64,000 nt of DNA from Dicyema japonicum (GCA_011109175.1 RDEW01000001.1:2049485-2113484); one strand, 5' to 3'. Numbered from the stretch's first letter, positions 35,401 through 46,710 are shown. Translations and numbers: made by a program. The notes: generated by a model from the sequence alone, not told the origin.

Positions 35401-36530
35401 TGCCTCCTTTCACTTTCCCGGTTAAATTTAGCCTGGAGTTTGTTTTTTTACACTGGTTATCAGATTCAGCCGTAGGTGTTCCGAGTGCAACAGGTGCAAA
35501 GCATATACGTTTTAGACAGGATTCCAAGCTGTCAGAAAACAGCGCGTGGTTAATGAGATCCGAAGGGTACGTTTCTGCGGCAATACGTGCTCCTTATGGG
35601 ATTTTTACTGGAATCTTCATGGCTTTCCGGAGGTTCGAGATCTTCAAAAGAATGTGGTCAGTATGTGGCAGTGTAAAGTTTGGCTGAGTTATTTTTTCCC
35701 GCCTGGGGCCTCCATTCCAATACAAGAGGGGCACAGCCAACTCGACAGCGTCTCGGCGCAAGCTTTATTCATTTTTATGCAGCCCAGATGGGCGAATGAT
35801 TCACATTGCGTGCAGTTAATCCCATATTTCCTGATATTATTATAAAAATTAAAATACAATTTCCTAGATGATACAAAATCACTAAAATTAGTGAGAAAAG
35901 TGCTCCGATTGAGTAGATTGATCTCAAAGTTGGAATTCTGAATGAATCAAAGCATTACATGTATTGTTTATCGTGGAATCAATCAGTTTTCTTGTGTCTT
36001 CGTATCGAAAAATGTCAAAGGTAGACAACTTGGTCTGTACTTCCGAAATCGGATTATTAATGCCTTTTAGGGAATTTGAGACATCACCCAAAAAGTCATA
36101 TTTTGACACAAAGATCAAGTCTTGATAGTCACCTGATTTCGAGATTGTATTAACTTGTGTTTTGATTTCTTCAATTTTAGCATCGAATGAAGTAGATATA
36201 GAATTCAAAAAGTAAGAGGATCCTATGCAATTTGAAAATTTTGTTACGCGACTCCAAATAACACTATCATTAATGTTACTTTCCGAAACTTTCCCATTTT
36301 CTTCGATCCTATAGCATAACATAAATGTAGGATAAGAACAAAGCCAATAGCAAGGGGAAGAAGTCCCCACAGTGCGACATTCTGAAATTCCATAATTTTA
36401 TTACAATTATTAGATTCTGTAGTTCTTCTTTGATGTGGGGTATAGGGAACAATTTCTGGGTGTCATCTTTTGACATTAAATGCGGCATCTTCTTGATGAT
36501 ACTATATAACTGTGCTAGTGTGCAATTCAT
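32490..36530 (-). CDS. prominin-like pentaspan membrane protein (putative), partial model
   Basis: Prominins are multispan proteins of membrane protrusions. Exons read from 36530: MNCTLAQLYSIIKKMPHLMS; intron 36382-36404; a membrane segment ALWGLLPLAIGFVLILHLCY; intron 36264-36289; then a long extracellular-like loop (SVIWSRVTKFSNCIGSSYFL to IDSTINNTCNA) and NRSTFLTNFSDFVSSRK. After the retroelement insertion it resumes with a second membrane segment, CSGILIFLSLIFLILSSVLL, then ILSVACPHIEPFVVELCYSK, YVDKILQCGGQNPI and NVNCGNTALLSEKCNRINAR. Alternating hydrophobic segments and Cys-bearing loops with NxT/S sites suggest prominin. There is no strong sequence match, so another membrane protein is possible. 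A frame offset remains near 35930, and the 3' end is uncertain. Confidence 0.5.
32999..33023 (-). other. 25-nt GT-AG intron carrying the retroelement target
   Basis: Minus strand GTATTTTAATCTTTATAATT, ending CTCAG. Its first 18 nt and the preceding exon AAATT are repeated at 35840-35862 as the target duplication of the retroelement. Confidence 0.6.
33006..33028 (+). repeat. target site duplication, left copy
   Basis: Begins TTATAAAGATTAAAATACAA; matches 35840-35862 except one base. Confidence 0.85.
33029..35839 (-). mobile_element. PHD-finger + RT + RLE non-LTR retrotransposon, near full length
   Basis: Target duplication of 23 bp with one mismatch at 33006-33028 and 35840-35862. N-terminus: a half PHD/zinc finger INCTQCESFAHLGC ... 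SSWLCPSCI near 35730-35830. Then RKLLEDDVLAALRVITSDDT (35527-34994); RT with GIKLDITNAFNSLRRDE, VQQGDPLGPLLFALTIDEVV and LWYLDDATIGG (34923-34220); and the C-terminal RLE domain at 34079-33090 with [55 protein letters not shown] and LVWDATCVDTF. The 3' tail is A-rich. Reading frames break in a few places, so the copy is probably dead but young. It sits in an intron of the prominin-like gene, same orientation. Confidence 0.88.
35840..35862 (+). repeat. target site duplication, right copy
   Basis: Begins TTATAAAAATTAAAATACAA; 22 of 23 bases equal to 33006-33028. Confidence 0.85.
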
Positions 36531-36540
36531 TTTTAAGAAA

Positions 36541-37393
36541 ATGACTAAACCAATTTCAGACCGCTAAATTTTCTTAAATATTTTTTATTAGGCCAGAGTT
36601 TGAGCTATTTCCTGAATGGAGATCATATTGAAATCTCATGGGCTTTTAGAGCAACGTGTATTTAGACCATGGATTGTTCAGGTATACTTAAGTTTTCAGT
36701 TTAGAGAATTTGTAGGTTAATATGATCTATATAGAAATAAGTTAACCGAACTGGACTCTCGCCATTGAAATCTTTACAGATTAAAATGTTTTCAATGGCG
36801 GAAAGGTGAGGTAGTTGGAATGTTTATGGTTACAACAATGGAGATCGGTTTGATACGACTGTCATGTGACAGTAAATGAGAATTGTCCTGGACTTAATGT
36901 AACAGATGGTGGAATTAACGAGCAAAATGATCCTGACATCCCCTGATCGTGCAAATACGGGAATAATTTAAAGAGAAGGTCAAGACGGTGAAAAATGAGT
37001 CTTCTGAATAAGCAAAAAATTTCTACGAGAATTCAAGAAGGATGACAATTTAACCAATTTAGGAGTGATAGAAAGGTTAATGATTTAGTCGTGGATTTTC
37101 TTCAACGTCTCCTGAAAATTTAAAAAATGATTGACTTGAAGTTAGTTCAGAGTCGAAGGCCAACCAGTGAGTGAGTGCACAATAATGATGTAAGGGTTCC
37201 TTTGTTGTTTTGTTAGAGATAGCGTCAATCCTTTGCCACATGTAGATTATTATTATTAACCCCGGATGTACTGAGATAGTGTATCATGTTTTTTACTGTT
37301 ACAGACATGGATTCCTTGAAGTTATGGGAACATTTTTTACTATTGTTGCAAAATTGTCCCACAATTTTGTCAATGTTAAAGATAGTAATCTGA
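36541..37393. other. upstream region of the prominin-like gene
   Basis: No ORF, repeat or RNA recognised. Confidence 0.4.
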
Positions 37394-38060
37394 TGGCATA
37401 GTGGTTAGGTGTCGGGCTAAGTGACTTAGGCTACGGGTTCGAATCTCGCTGCTGTTCACCTGGTGGAAGGTTCCACGCATCTACGATGCAGAAAGGGTTT
37501 GACGAGACGCCGTCATCAGTGGAGTTTCAGTGCGGAACTGGATAGTCAAAAGGACATAAACACAAGAAAAAGAAAAAACAAAGAAGTGAAGAGCATTTCT
37601 TGGTTCTCCCTTTAATAATAATAATAATAATAATAAAGCCTTTTCACGAGAGCCATAGTATTTTATAGCTCCGCATAGGCAGGACACACACTTTATTTAA
37701 GTAAAGAACAGTTAATTGTAACTAATCGTAGAACCAAGGAATGATCTTCACTTCTTTTATTCTTTTTCTTGTGTGAGTGTCCTTTCTAGACAATCCAGTT
37801 CCGCAGTGAGTATTCACTGATGACGGCGTCACTCGTCAAACCATTTCTGCATCGTAGATGCGTGGAACCTTCCACCAGGTGAACAGCAGCGAGATTCGAA
37901 CCCGTAGCCTAAGCCACTTAAGCCCGACACCTAACCACTAAGGCCACCCGGCTTTACGATTAGTTATAATAACCTGTTCTTTACTTAAATGGTTCTCCCT
38001 TTACGATTAGTTATAATAACTGTTCTTTACTTAAATAAAGTGTATGTTCTGCACGAGCGA
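37394..38060 (+). mobile_element. tRNA-derived SINE copy, split by a second SINE
   Basis: The head has the A box GGCATAGTGGTTAGG and B box GGGTTCGAATCTCGC. The body runs to 37614 and resumes at 37990 (TGGTTCTCCCTTTACGATTA) to about 38060. Confidence 0.85.
37615..37989 (-). mobile_element. tRNA-derived SINE inserted inverted in another SINE
   Basis: Flanked by the 14-bp duplication TGGTTCTCCCTTTA (37601-37614 and 37990-38003). The TAA-repeat tail is on the left, then the tail hairpin, the body and the inverted tRNA-like head ending near 37951. Between the head and the right duplication lies about 38 bp that repeats the neighbouring target sequence (TTTACGATTAGTTATAATAA), an extra duplication at the SINE 5' end. 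Confidence 0.85.
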
Positions 38061-38239
38061 AACTTTAAGCATCTTACGTGTTTATGGCAACGCGGTAGTG
38101 CTTACTTTTTTTCTTTTTTTAGGTGTTCCTGTAAATATTTATGAGTTTTTTGAAATTGCTTTTGAAATTCGTTCCTAATTTTTTCCTCTGTGTTTTAATA
38201 ATCGATAGAATACAAACCTGTCATAAATGACGAATACTA

Positions 38240-41200
38240 ATTATTATTAAAAGCATTTTCACAGAACCAAAGAACGTTATATTAACTAAGGTCCCGTCTG
38301 TGCTACACGTTTCACAATCTGCTTAACTAGGCCATCGCCCTTTGCTTTGCGCATCTGTCCTTAGATCTTCTAGGTCTTCTGCAGATTTAAGATTTCTTCT
38401 AATCCCATTAAGATCCTTGTTCAGAGCCACGGGTAGAGTGACTCTGGGTCTTCCTCTGAATGATGGTTTGTTCTCATTGTTAAAGTAATTGTCCATTATT
38501 ATATTTGCAGGGGCGTTTATGTCCATTCTGAGCACGTGCCCAAACAGTCTCCACCTTGATTCAATAATGTCGATGCTTATTGGCCTTGATTGTGCCACAG
38601 AGTATAATTTCTTATTTGAAATCTTCTTGGGCCAACCTAGGCCCATTAAATTGCGTAATTGTTTGCGATGAAATATATCCATTTTCTTGAGCTCTAGCTC
38701 TGTGACCCCCCATGTACCTGAGTTGTACATAAGCACCGGTTTTATATATGCGTTGTATAGTCTTATTCTTAGATTTGTTTTTATTAGTTTTCGTCGACTC
38801 CATATCTTCTGCATTTTCTTATACATGGCAGTGGCTAGACTCTTCTATACATCATGTCCTCACTATCACCAAGTAAGGATCCTTTTTTTCCTCCAATTTT
38901 CATCAATATATTTTGATTCCCTTGTGATTCTTATGTGTTCAGTCTTTTCCTGATTAACTTGCAGAGACCAATTCTTAAATTCTCCAGAGATTGTCTCTAA
39001 AGCAAGTCCAAGTTCCAGATCATTTTCTGACACAAAATCTATGTCATCTGCGTACATAATCTCCATCGGCATGCATCCTTCACATTTTGTTCTAAGAGCT
39101 CTCAATGCCGCTTCCAGGTAGACGAATAGAACCGGAGATAGAGAGTCTCCCTGAGGTATTCCAACTGTTGTCCCGAAAGGCTTGGATGTTGTGTTTTCAA
39201 CTCGTACTGTTAATTCAGTGTTTGTTAGTAGGAAACAGACAAGTCTTGTGTTTTCCTTATCAAGAAAACTCCCGGCAACGTCCAACAATGTTTTTCTGTT
39301 GACAGTGTCAAACGCACTGGACATGTCCACTCCCAAAATCTTAAAATTACTCCTGTATCGTTGACCATGACACATATCCACCTATGGGACCAAACTGCAT
39401 CTGTGGTCGAGCGTCCCTTTTTGAACCCACTTTGTCCCGGCGACAAAAATTCATAAACATCAGAAGATATCCGACTAAGGGTTATCAGAGATTGTATCTT
39501 CTTCAATGTTCCCAGTAATATCACAGGTCTTAAATTTTTTATCGGTCCCTTGCTCTTTCCTGCTTTATGCAGAGGAATCAAAATTCCATTACCAAGTTTC
39601 AAGAAGAATGCGTCTCAAAAACCTTATTGAAAATCTTTGTAAAGAGGGTTGTCAGTTCGCCTGGTGCATACTTGATCATTTCTCCATTTATGTTGTCTGG
39701 TCCCCCGTTGTTGTTTAATTTAAGGATTGCTAGATTAGTTTCTTCTGTAGGTTTCGATAGATTCAGGATTCTTGGTGATTTCTCAAATGAAATTTCATTT
39801 TCATTCAAAAGTCTTGAAAAAGTTCGGCAATAATCTCATTATTTTCTTTATTATCCAATACATTTCTTTCTTGACTGTCGTGAATACAATTATTTGTAGG
39901 TTGAACTTCCCTCTGCAAAAGGCGAACTGCTCGAAACATTTGCGTTCCGTAACACAACTTCTCAATTTCACTGACACGTTCGTCAATTTCCTTGACATAA
40001 ATTTCCTGATTCCTCTGTTTAATCTCCTTTACAATACGATTTCTTTCTCTTCTTAACTGGTTGTAAGTATCATTATTTGTACACGATTCCATTCTCAGCC
40101 GCGATTTTTTTTGTTTAATTGATAATGATCCAATTTCGTGATCCCTTTAAATTCTGCTGGTCTCTTTTCCCCAAGCACGTCGAAAATTGCATTCTTTATT
40201 ACATCAACAGTAGCATTCCAAATCATCTCTGGGGGATTTTCCATATTTATGCTCACAATCTCCTTCTTAATTGGCATGCAATAATCTTCACTCGTCTTCT
40301 CACATAAGCATAATTTTTCCACAATAAACGATCTAGATAAGCTCTCTTCTTTTTAGCACCATCTATTCCAAAATAGATATTTTTTACAACGTGTTGTTGT
40401 GGTGTTTATACATTTTCTGAAACTTATTCAAATATAAGTTTTTTATACGGCGCAGAATTATGGACATTAAAAAAGGCGGATAGGCGAAGAATTAATGTTT
40501 TTGAGCTGTGGTGCTGAAGGAGGTTACTAAGAATCCCTTGGACCTCTAAAGTAACAACTATCAATGTACTCAAACGGGTAGAGACTAACATTTCGCTAGA
40601 GAAAAGAATCGTAAAACACAGATTGGCGTTCTTTGGGCATGTTGTCCGCTCTGATTCACTGGAAAGAACCATTATGTTGAGCAATATTACTGGGAAAAGA
40701 AGACCTGGCCGACCAAGGACTCGGTGGCTATCCACGGTGGAAGACGTCACGGGAATGCCTATATCAAGGCTACTCCAAATTGCAACGGATCGGGGAGAGT
40801 GGAGGAAACTCGTTCATGAGATCTCCAAGCGTCGGACACGACTAAATTGGACAACATAACATATATTCCGAAATATCTTTTCATTCTGAAACGTGCAACC
40901 AGCAGTTTATGATCACTATAAGGTGCTTCCATAGCTGCGGGAGTCTGTTAGTAAAGCAAGAAGAGATCTTTTACATGTAACATATTCAATCTGGTTGTAT
41001 ATCCGGATATAGTCACCATTTCCATCCTTTCTGGGTCTAGTCCACGTAGTCCTATGCCTCGCATTGTGGTCGAATGCAGAATTACAAACATGTTACAAAA
41101 TTGCACGAGCGATTCTCCTGACATAGTCCTATTCCCCCTGGCATGTCTACCCAAACAGGGTTCCGTGGACAGTGTCCCATTTTAGCATTCCAATCTCCAC

Positions 41201-41590
41201 ACATAAAGATACACGAGCCTTTGAGATCAGAGATGGTATCAGTTAGTGACATATAAAACAGATCAAGTTCATCGGGATTTGTAGAAACCCTAGCCATTGT
41301 GGGTGCGTAGACATTAATTATGATATAAAGGAATTATCAGTCCTCCCACTCTTAATCTGAAGTACTGCTATTCTGTCATTCACCCTCCACACTCTGTGGA
41401 TTCTCCCATCAAGACGTATGTATAGCAAATCCAAATCCGTAGTGGTTGCATTCGGAGTCTAGTAGTATAAGTCTAAACTCTTCGTAATTCTCTTCAAATT
41501 CATTTTTCACTTTAGTCTCCTGTTTACTGCATATAGTGACTTTATATGATGTTAAGTCATTTATTACTTTACATGTTAACAATTTCCGCC
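38240..41590 (-). mobile_element. L-A LINE, copy C
   Basis: Minus strand. Endonuclease: KQETKVKNEFEENYEE, HYGFGFAIH, FMCGDWNAKMGHCPRN. RT: GNGILIPLHKAGKSKGPIKN, FLSPGQSGFKKGRSTTDAVW, GVDMSSAFDTVNRKTLLDVA, GIPQGDSLSPVLFVYLEAAL and EIMYADDIDFVSENDLELGL. C-terminal: MGLGWPKKISNKKLYSV, SRWRLFGHVLRMDINAPANI and NENKPSFRGRPRVTLPVALN. Interrupted at 40405-40865 by an RTE fragment. The 3' tail is at about 38240. Confidence 0.85.
40405..40865 (+). mobile_element. RTE-like LINE, internally deleted
   Basis: Starts TTTTCTGAAACTTATTC, which also starts the RTE copy at 47567, then jumps to the C-terminal RTE text: YGAELWTLKKADRRRINVFE, HRLAFFGHVVRSDSLERTIM, GKRRPGRPRTRWLSTVEDVT and ISKRRTRLNWTT before a stop. 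Flanks CATCTATTCCAAAATA and CATATATTCCGAAATA may be a diverged target duplication in L-A copy C. Confidence 0.8.
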
Positions 41591-41599
41591 TTTAGTCAT

Positions 41600-41835
41600 C
41601 AACAATTTAGTCATCAGCAAATGATAACAATTTTAGTCATCAGCAAATGACAAGAGGAAATCGTCTTTATTATCGGGTTGTAGTAAATCGGACATTTATA
41701 AGTTAAATAAGGCGGGTGATAAAGGGAATCCTTGTGGGACACCATTGGGTAGTAATCTTGAAACTGATTTGGTCCCATCCATGTATATCCCGGCCCTTCT
41801 TCCATTGGTGAGTCTACCATGTCCGGATTAATAAT
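41600..41835 (-). mobile_element. jockey-like LINE RT fragment
   Basis: Minus strand GIYMDGTKSVSRLLPNGVPQ, GFPLSPALFNL, LLSFADD: the RT motifs around the FADD catalytic box, in broken frames. Confidence 0.7.
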
Positions 41836-42169
41836 TTAAGTTCCTTTTGGTTGAATTGGTGACGTGATTCTAAAATAAAAAATGTTGTCTTGTTCACATG
41901 ATTTGAGCAAACTCTTCACATTGGCGTCATTCAAGATGGAAAAGGGAAGACTTGAGCTAACAGCTTACAAGAATACCATATGCACTATCAAGAGACTAAA
42001 GTAAAGAAGGGAGACCAGGAGAACTATAGAGAATTTAGTCTTTTAATGCTAAACTCTAAAAACAACTTTGTTTTGCTATCCATAAATGTATTGATGAGAG
42101 AATCTACAGAGTATGGGAAGTTAATGGATAGTTTTAAAGATAAAGACTGTGAAGGTTGAAGGATCCCTT

Positions 42170-42850
42170 ATTTATATTGTGTGTACGTTCCTACTATTGC
42201 AAAGGCTTCTAAAAACCCAGATGAATTGGACTCATTTTACATTAACTGACACTATCCTGGTCTCAAATCATCCTTCATAACATTTTTATGACTTTGAACG
42301 CGACCACAGGTAGCAGGGAATGGCCAAATCGACAGGAAACCTCAAGCCTATTTCCCCAAACCTTATTGGAGCATTCTCTGTGATTAGCCAGTGAGAACTA
42401 TCGTTTGGAGATTAAGCAGGAGATGCGAGCTTTGGACGCTTCTGGACACCCTTCTATGCTAGAACCAGTCGACCTTTGCAGACGTGACGGGAAATGATCT
42501 GATGGGATGACCATTTTCCCCTCTGAAGCCGGGTAACCTCATGTCTGGGACGTCACCTGCACAGACATATTCGCCCCTTGCAACCTACATCAGAGTGCCT
42601 CTGGAGGCCGTTCTGCCACTGGAAAAACCGAGAGGGTGAAACTAGCAAAATGTGCGATCTGACCCGAAGATTTTTTGTGTGTTCCACTCGCGATTTAAAC
42701 GTCTGGTACCCTTACGCCTGGGAGACTAAAATTCCTTAGTCATCTAGGGAATCGGATTTCTCACGAACAGGAGATACCGTGAATGCTGCTGGCTATTTGA
42801 GTAAATCTCGCTCGTCATCCTGAGAGGACCAATTTATAGGGCCGACGCGA
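42170..42850 (+). mobile_element. L-A scrap followed by PHD/RLE endonuclease fragment
   Basis: 42190-42290 reads as a piece of the L-A endonuclease (KNPDELDSFY). From 42410 the plus strand gives degraded RLE text: GHPSMLEPVDLCRRDGKRSD, HVWDVTCTDIFAP and GRSATGKTERVKLAKCAI. Many stops. Confidence 0.6.
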
Positions 42851-43124
42851 AAAAGTTCGTTTAAAAAAACTCAAAATATGAGAATTTTCCACCAGATTTA
42901 ACGTGCAGGTACGATTGGAGCCTTGAGGTCTATTACTAATTGGGTTTAAAATGAGTAATTATTATGATAATGGTATACTATGAATAATATATTGGTAATA
43001 ACACAAAATGATATTTCGAATGACAGACAGGATGACAGATAGAGGTCAAAAGGACACTTTTATGATCGAAAACTGACTGGAGCACATTATCAGACACATT
43101 AACATATAAGAAAATAATATTAAG

Positions 43125-44323
43125 TCAATACGATGGTTTTCTGGGGGTGAATGAATTTGTTAAGTCAGTCATTCGATTACATTCCTTCAAAGTGACATTA
43201 ATTGGAGTAGGTTCTTTTGCAGGATTTGATAACTTTTCAAGATACTATAATGAATATAATCACAAACAAGAATTGGACAGTCAATATCCTGTGATTTTAT
43301 AAACTTTGTGAGTGCCACTGTGTCATCTCCGTTCACTCTTTCACTTTTCTCCCCTTCATTAATCACTTTTGTAGTATAATCATTCATTGGCCAAAAACCA
43401 ATCTCATTCTGTTTTCCCTAACAACATAAGCTATATCTCACTCTTAGTTCATTTTTAAAAACATCAGTTAGATAGTCAACCAATTTCTCAGGAAGTTTGT
43501 ACAATTTGTCCCCATTTTGTATCATAAATTCAATCATACTCATACAGTCATCAAAATCATTAGTCAAATCATATTCAATCTGAAATCAAATTTAAATATA
43601 CAGGAAATAAAGTTGGAGTAAATATTATAGCCAAATTCTTGCTATTCATATTGGGGGAGCGAATACTGATGAGGTAAAGGAAAGAGAATAGATTGAGTAT
43701 AGTACATTGAATATATCTTGGCATTAGTCTAATCAAAATAGAATATACGGTAAGTTTGTCATTTTCTGAAAATCCTTAATTAATTATACTAATACTTGGG
43801 GAAATGGTCCTTACTGTTTCAATAAACTCTAATGGAATAACAGAAGGTTCAAATGTCCGTAAAAGTCTCTTTAGAGCACATGCTGAATCTTGAATTCCAA
43901 AACCATTGAAGATTTGAGGAAACTTTTGAGTTCCTTTCAATATTGATGTGATGACCTTGACGTTAGCATTAGAACCACTCAACCGGAAGATCCCAGAGAG
44001 TGACTTGTCTGTGGTAAATTATTAATGAAACCATCGAATGATTGTATGTAAACCATAATGTCTCTAACAGCATGAGTAATTTTCCATTTTTCAGGGTCAT
44101 CTTTTTAATAATAACAACTCTAACCTTTTGCAATCACTGATTTTTTACCAAAAAATAATAATTTCTTCTTTGAAGGAATTTTAATTTCCATAAATTCATG
44201 TATAGACTCGACTTCTAAGTATTTAAGCACATGCATCATAAGGACAGTCCGATAACTCTCAGGGAAGTTTATCATCATTGAATGAATAAGTTCCTCAAGC
44301 ATCAAAGTAAGAAACGGTTTCAT
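43125..44323 (-). CDS. RhoGAP-domain protein
   Basis: Predicted GTPase-activating protein for Rho-family GTPases. Text MKPFLTLMLEELIHSMMINF leads to KWKITHAVRDIMVYIQSFDD, then the domain core SGIFRLSGSNANVKVITSIL with the catalytic arginine finger in GIFRLSG, ACALKRLLRTFEPSVIPLEF, KLTVYSILIRLMPRY, and SPNMNSKNLAIIFTPTLFP (the NLAxxFxPxL motif). A short hydrophilic tail ends NSFTPRKPSY. Introns: 44101-44124, 44009-44031, 43775-43795, 43580-43601, 43418-43441 and 43245-43267, all 21-24 nt GT-AG. Removing them gives 353 codons in one frame. No other domain is visible, so the paralogue and target GTPase cannot be named. The ArfGAP gene lies about 0.9 kb upstream on the same strand. Confidence 0.88.
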
Positions 44324-45204
44324 GGTATTTACTTTAGCGGCAGAAATATAATATATCCCCGTGAAATACGCTACTTTTCTTCCTTAATTGTTTAAATTAT
44401 GGGATTTTCGCATATTGGAGTTATACTTGACCCATATTACGATTTCTTCAATTACTCTTGAATAGATGTATTGATTATCAGGAACTGCAATTTATAAGGG
44501 GATTAAATGATTAAACGGGAATATTACAAATGAAAATGAATCCAAATATTATATTTAAATACTAATGTTATTAAAATTTATATTATTTTTAATACTTCAT
44601 TGATAGTCTATTAAAGTATTAAAATATAGGCTCGTTTTATTGCGAGAACTTGAATTACCTAACTGACATTTTTACTGTCTTTCTAGGTGATCCAGGGGTT
44701 CTAAATAAATAAAGGTTGGACTTTCATGAAAGTCAAGAGAAAGTGTCTGGAGAGGAGACCAAGAAAGCAAATAGTTGGTTTACTTCTTTCTTGGTGTTCC
44801 CTTTTCTGGGTTATTAAATAAATCTGGAAAGAATGAAATACTTATAAGATGGGATCATCTGATGGATTTATAATTAATTAACTTTGTGATGGTTTCTTGG
44901 CTTAATAATAACAACATATGTAAAGTGTCTATTGAATGTAATTAAAGCCATTATTTTAGTCAAACGCGTTTAATTGATTTTGTCATCCTTTCAAATTATT
45001 ATCAAATAGTTCACGTTCTGGCCCGTCGTGATTGAGACAATGAGCGGGAAATAGCTTTGCTTCTCAAGTCTGGCTACACTCAAAAACAACGACGTACATT
45101 CGGCTTTTCCAGTTGATCGTCGTTGCACCCGTGGGAGGCTTAAGTTGACGGGGACTATTAAAATAACAACTAAATATTGATTAATTAAAATATTGACAAA
45201 TCAT
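44324..45204. other. intergenic between RhoGAP and ArfGAP genes
   Basis: AT-rich. A short GC-richer block at 45015-45155 contains the frame EIALLLKSGYTQKQRRTFG on plus, possibly a transposase scrap. Nothing else recognised. Confidence 0.35.
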
Positions 45205-45857
45205 TTATTTATAGAAAGATCCACCATTAAATGGTTTTGTAGAGTAAATATTTGGAGTATACGTTAGTTCGATTAAATCATTAATCACTGACTCCTTCGT
45301 TTTATCATGAGGAGTGTAGTCTTCCCATGGATCTTTCAGTTGTGTAGTGACATGATTTAGATCAGAACATTTAGGTGTCTCAGGAAACAATAATAGTTCT
45401 TGGTAACAAATCTCATTGACAACTGAAGGAGATGGACACGGTTTTAGAGAAGAATACCAAATCTTTGAGTCATACAAATGCGAAAGAAAATCCGCCATTG
45501 ATGCTGGTCCATACATTGTGTGTGTCGGAATTTTTGAATGAAAGTGTGCAAAATAAGTTTTGATGCATTTCTAGAAATATTAATAAAAGAGACAGTGTTT
45601 CCATTATTTTTAAGAAATTCAAAGTCATCACAAGTAAATGAACACAAAGACAGGGATTTTATTCTGTGTTGAACTTTGAGTCCTCGTCTAGATAAATACT
45701 AAAAAAACAATATTCCGGCACAGTTTGAGCACACAAAGGTCCCAACTGTCAAATCAGCATAAATTGGTCCAGGCTGTCGACAGTTGACACAGATGTTGTT
45801 ATCTGGTAAAACTAAAAGTCTCCTTATCTTCTGAGAATAGTTTTCAGAAGCATTCAT
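45205..45857 (-). CDS. ArfGAP-domain protein, AGFG-type
   Basis: ArfGAPs stimulate GTP hydrolysis by Arf GTPases; the AGFG branch acts in endocytic and nuclear-pore-associated trafficking. The zinc finger CVNCRQPGPIYADLTVGTFV-C-SNC is C-x2-C-x16-C-x2-C at residues 23-46, followed by AGILRGLKVQHRIKSLSL with the catalytic Arg. The order and the words GxLRGL and HRxKSxS match AGFG1/2 rather than other ArfGAPs. FEFLKNNGNT then corresponds to the AGFG IEFLQKHGNE. Introns 45688-45708 and 45571-45593. The product is 202 codons, much shorter than vertebrate AGFG, and lacks the FG-repeat tail. The start is the first Met before the domain. The frame is open further upstream to 45974, so a longer N-terminus is possible. 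Confidence 0.88.
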
Positions 45858-46244
45858 TGAAACAAGCCTGACAAGGATCGAAATTAAATTTTTAATTATA
45901 AATATTATAAAATAAACTTGCATAAATTTAATTGTTTGTAAAATTAGTTTATCATTCTTTATATACGTACTCATTCTTCGAGCTCTCCAGGATCCCTCAA
46001 AAAATCATGAGGATAAGTCACAAATTTCACCAAGGCTGATTTTGAAATTAAATATAACATAGTAAAGGAATATGAAATAATCCAAATATATTTCATAAAC
46101 TTACAAAATACACATTATATCCAGAAAGGCCATAAAATTCCATATGAGTAAATTCCAACTTTGATCAGGTAGAATTCATTTTTCCTAAACAAGATATCCG
46201 GTTTATTATATTGTAGTCTTTATAGTCGTATCAACCACATTTTT
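45858..46244. other. intergenic region
   Basis: AT-rich, upstream of the ArfGAP gene. Nothing recognised. Confidence 0.35.
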
Positions 46245-46710
46245 CGTTGAGGTGGTGACGACATCTCTATTGCACTGTCTTATTTGCATTCCTTACCGAC
46301 TTTACCGTTCACTCTGGGATCTTTTAATTGCAGAGGACTTAAACAACCTTACAAGAAACACCAATGCGATCTAACAAAATACGACTTCTTTGTCTGCTGT
46401 CTACAAGAGACAAATACAACCGCACAATGTACAGAACTGTTTGCCAAATTCCACTATTTTATTCTCTCATCGGCCTGTCGACATTATGGTCTCGGATTTG
46501 TAGTTCAACAGGACCTGATTCACTGTGTTACAAGAATGTGGGCAACATCAGACATCATAATGGAAATGGCTGATGACCTGGACTACCTAAGAGAACTAGC
46601 GCGCAACAGAAGATCATGGTCGAAGCTGACGGAGAGGATGATTCAGAATACGGCACAAGGGAAACTTAACTAATTTTATGTTTTCTTGGGAGTGCTTTTT
46701 AATAACAATA
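46245..46710 (+). mobile_element. L-A internal-deletion derivative with intact 129-codon fusion ORF
   Basis: Begins with the L-A 5' sequence GGTGGTGACG and ends in the subfamily tail GGGAGTGCTTTTTAATAA. The ORF 46284-46673 joins the endonuclease N-terminus (TLGSFNCRGLKQPYKKH, CCLQETNTTAQCTEL, HYGLGFVVQQDL, TRMWATSDII) in frame to the extreme C-terminus of the second ORF region (DDLDYLRELARNRRSW, TERMIQNTAQGKLN). All of RT is missing. It has no internal stop, unlike the larger copies. Confidence 0.75.

Noticed and set aside
43187-43387. Independent 66-codon ORF downstream of the RhoGAP gene
   Set aside because: A 24-nt intron (43418-43441) joins it in frame to the RhoGAP protein, and a second intron (43245-43267) leads to the final exon.
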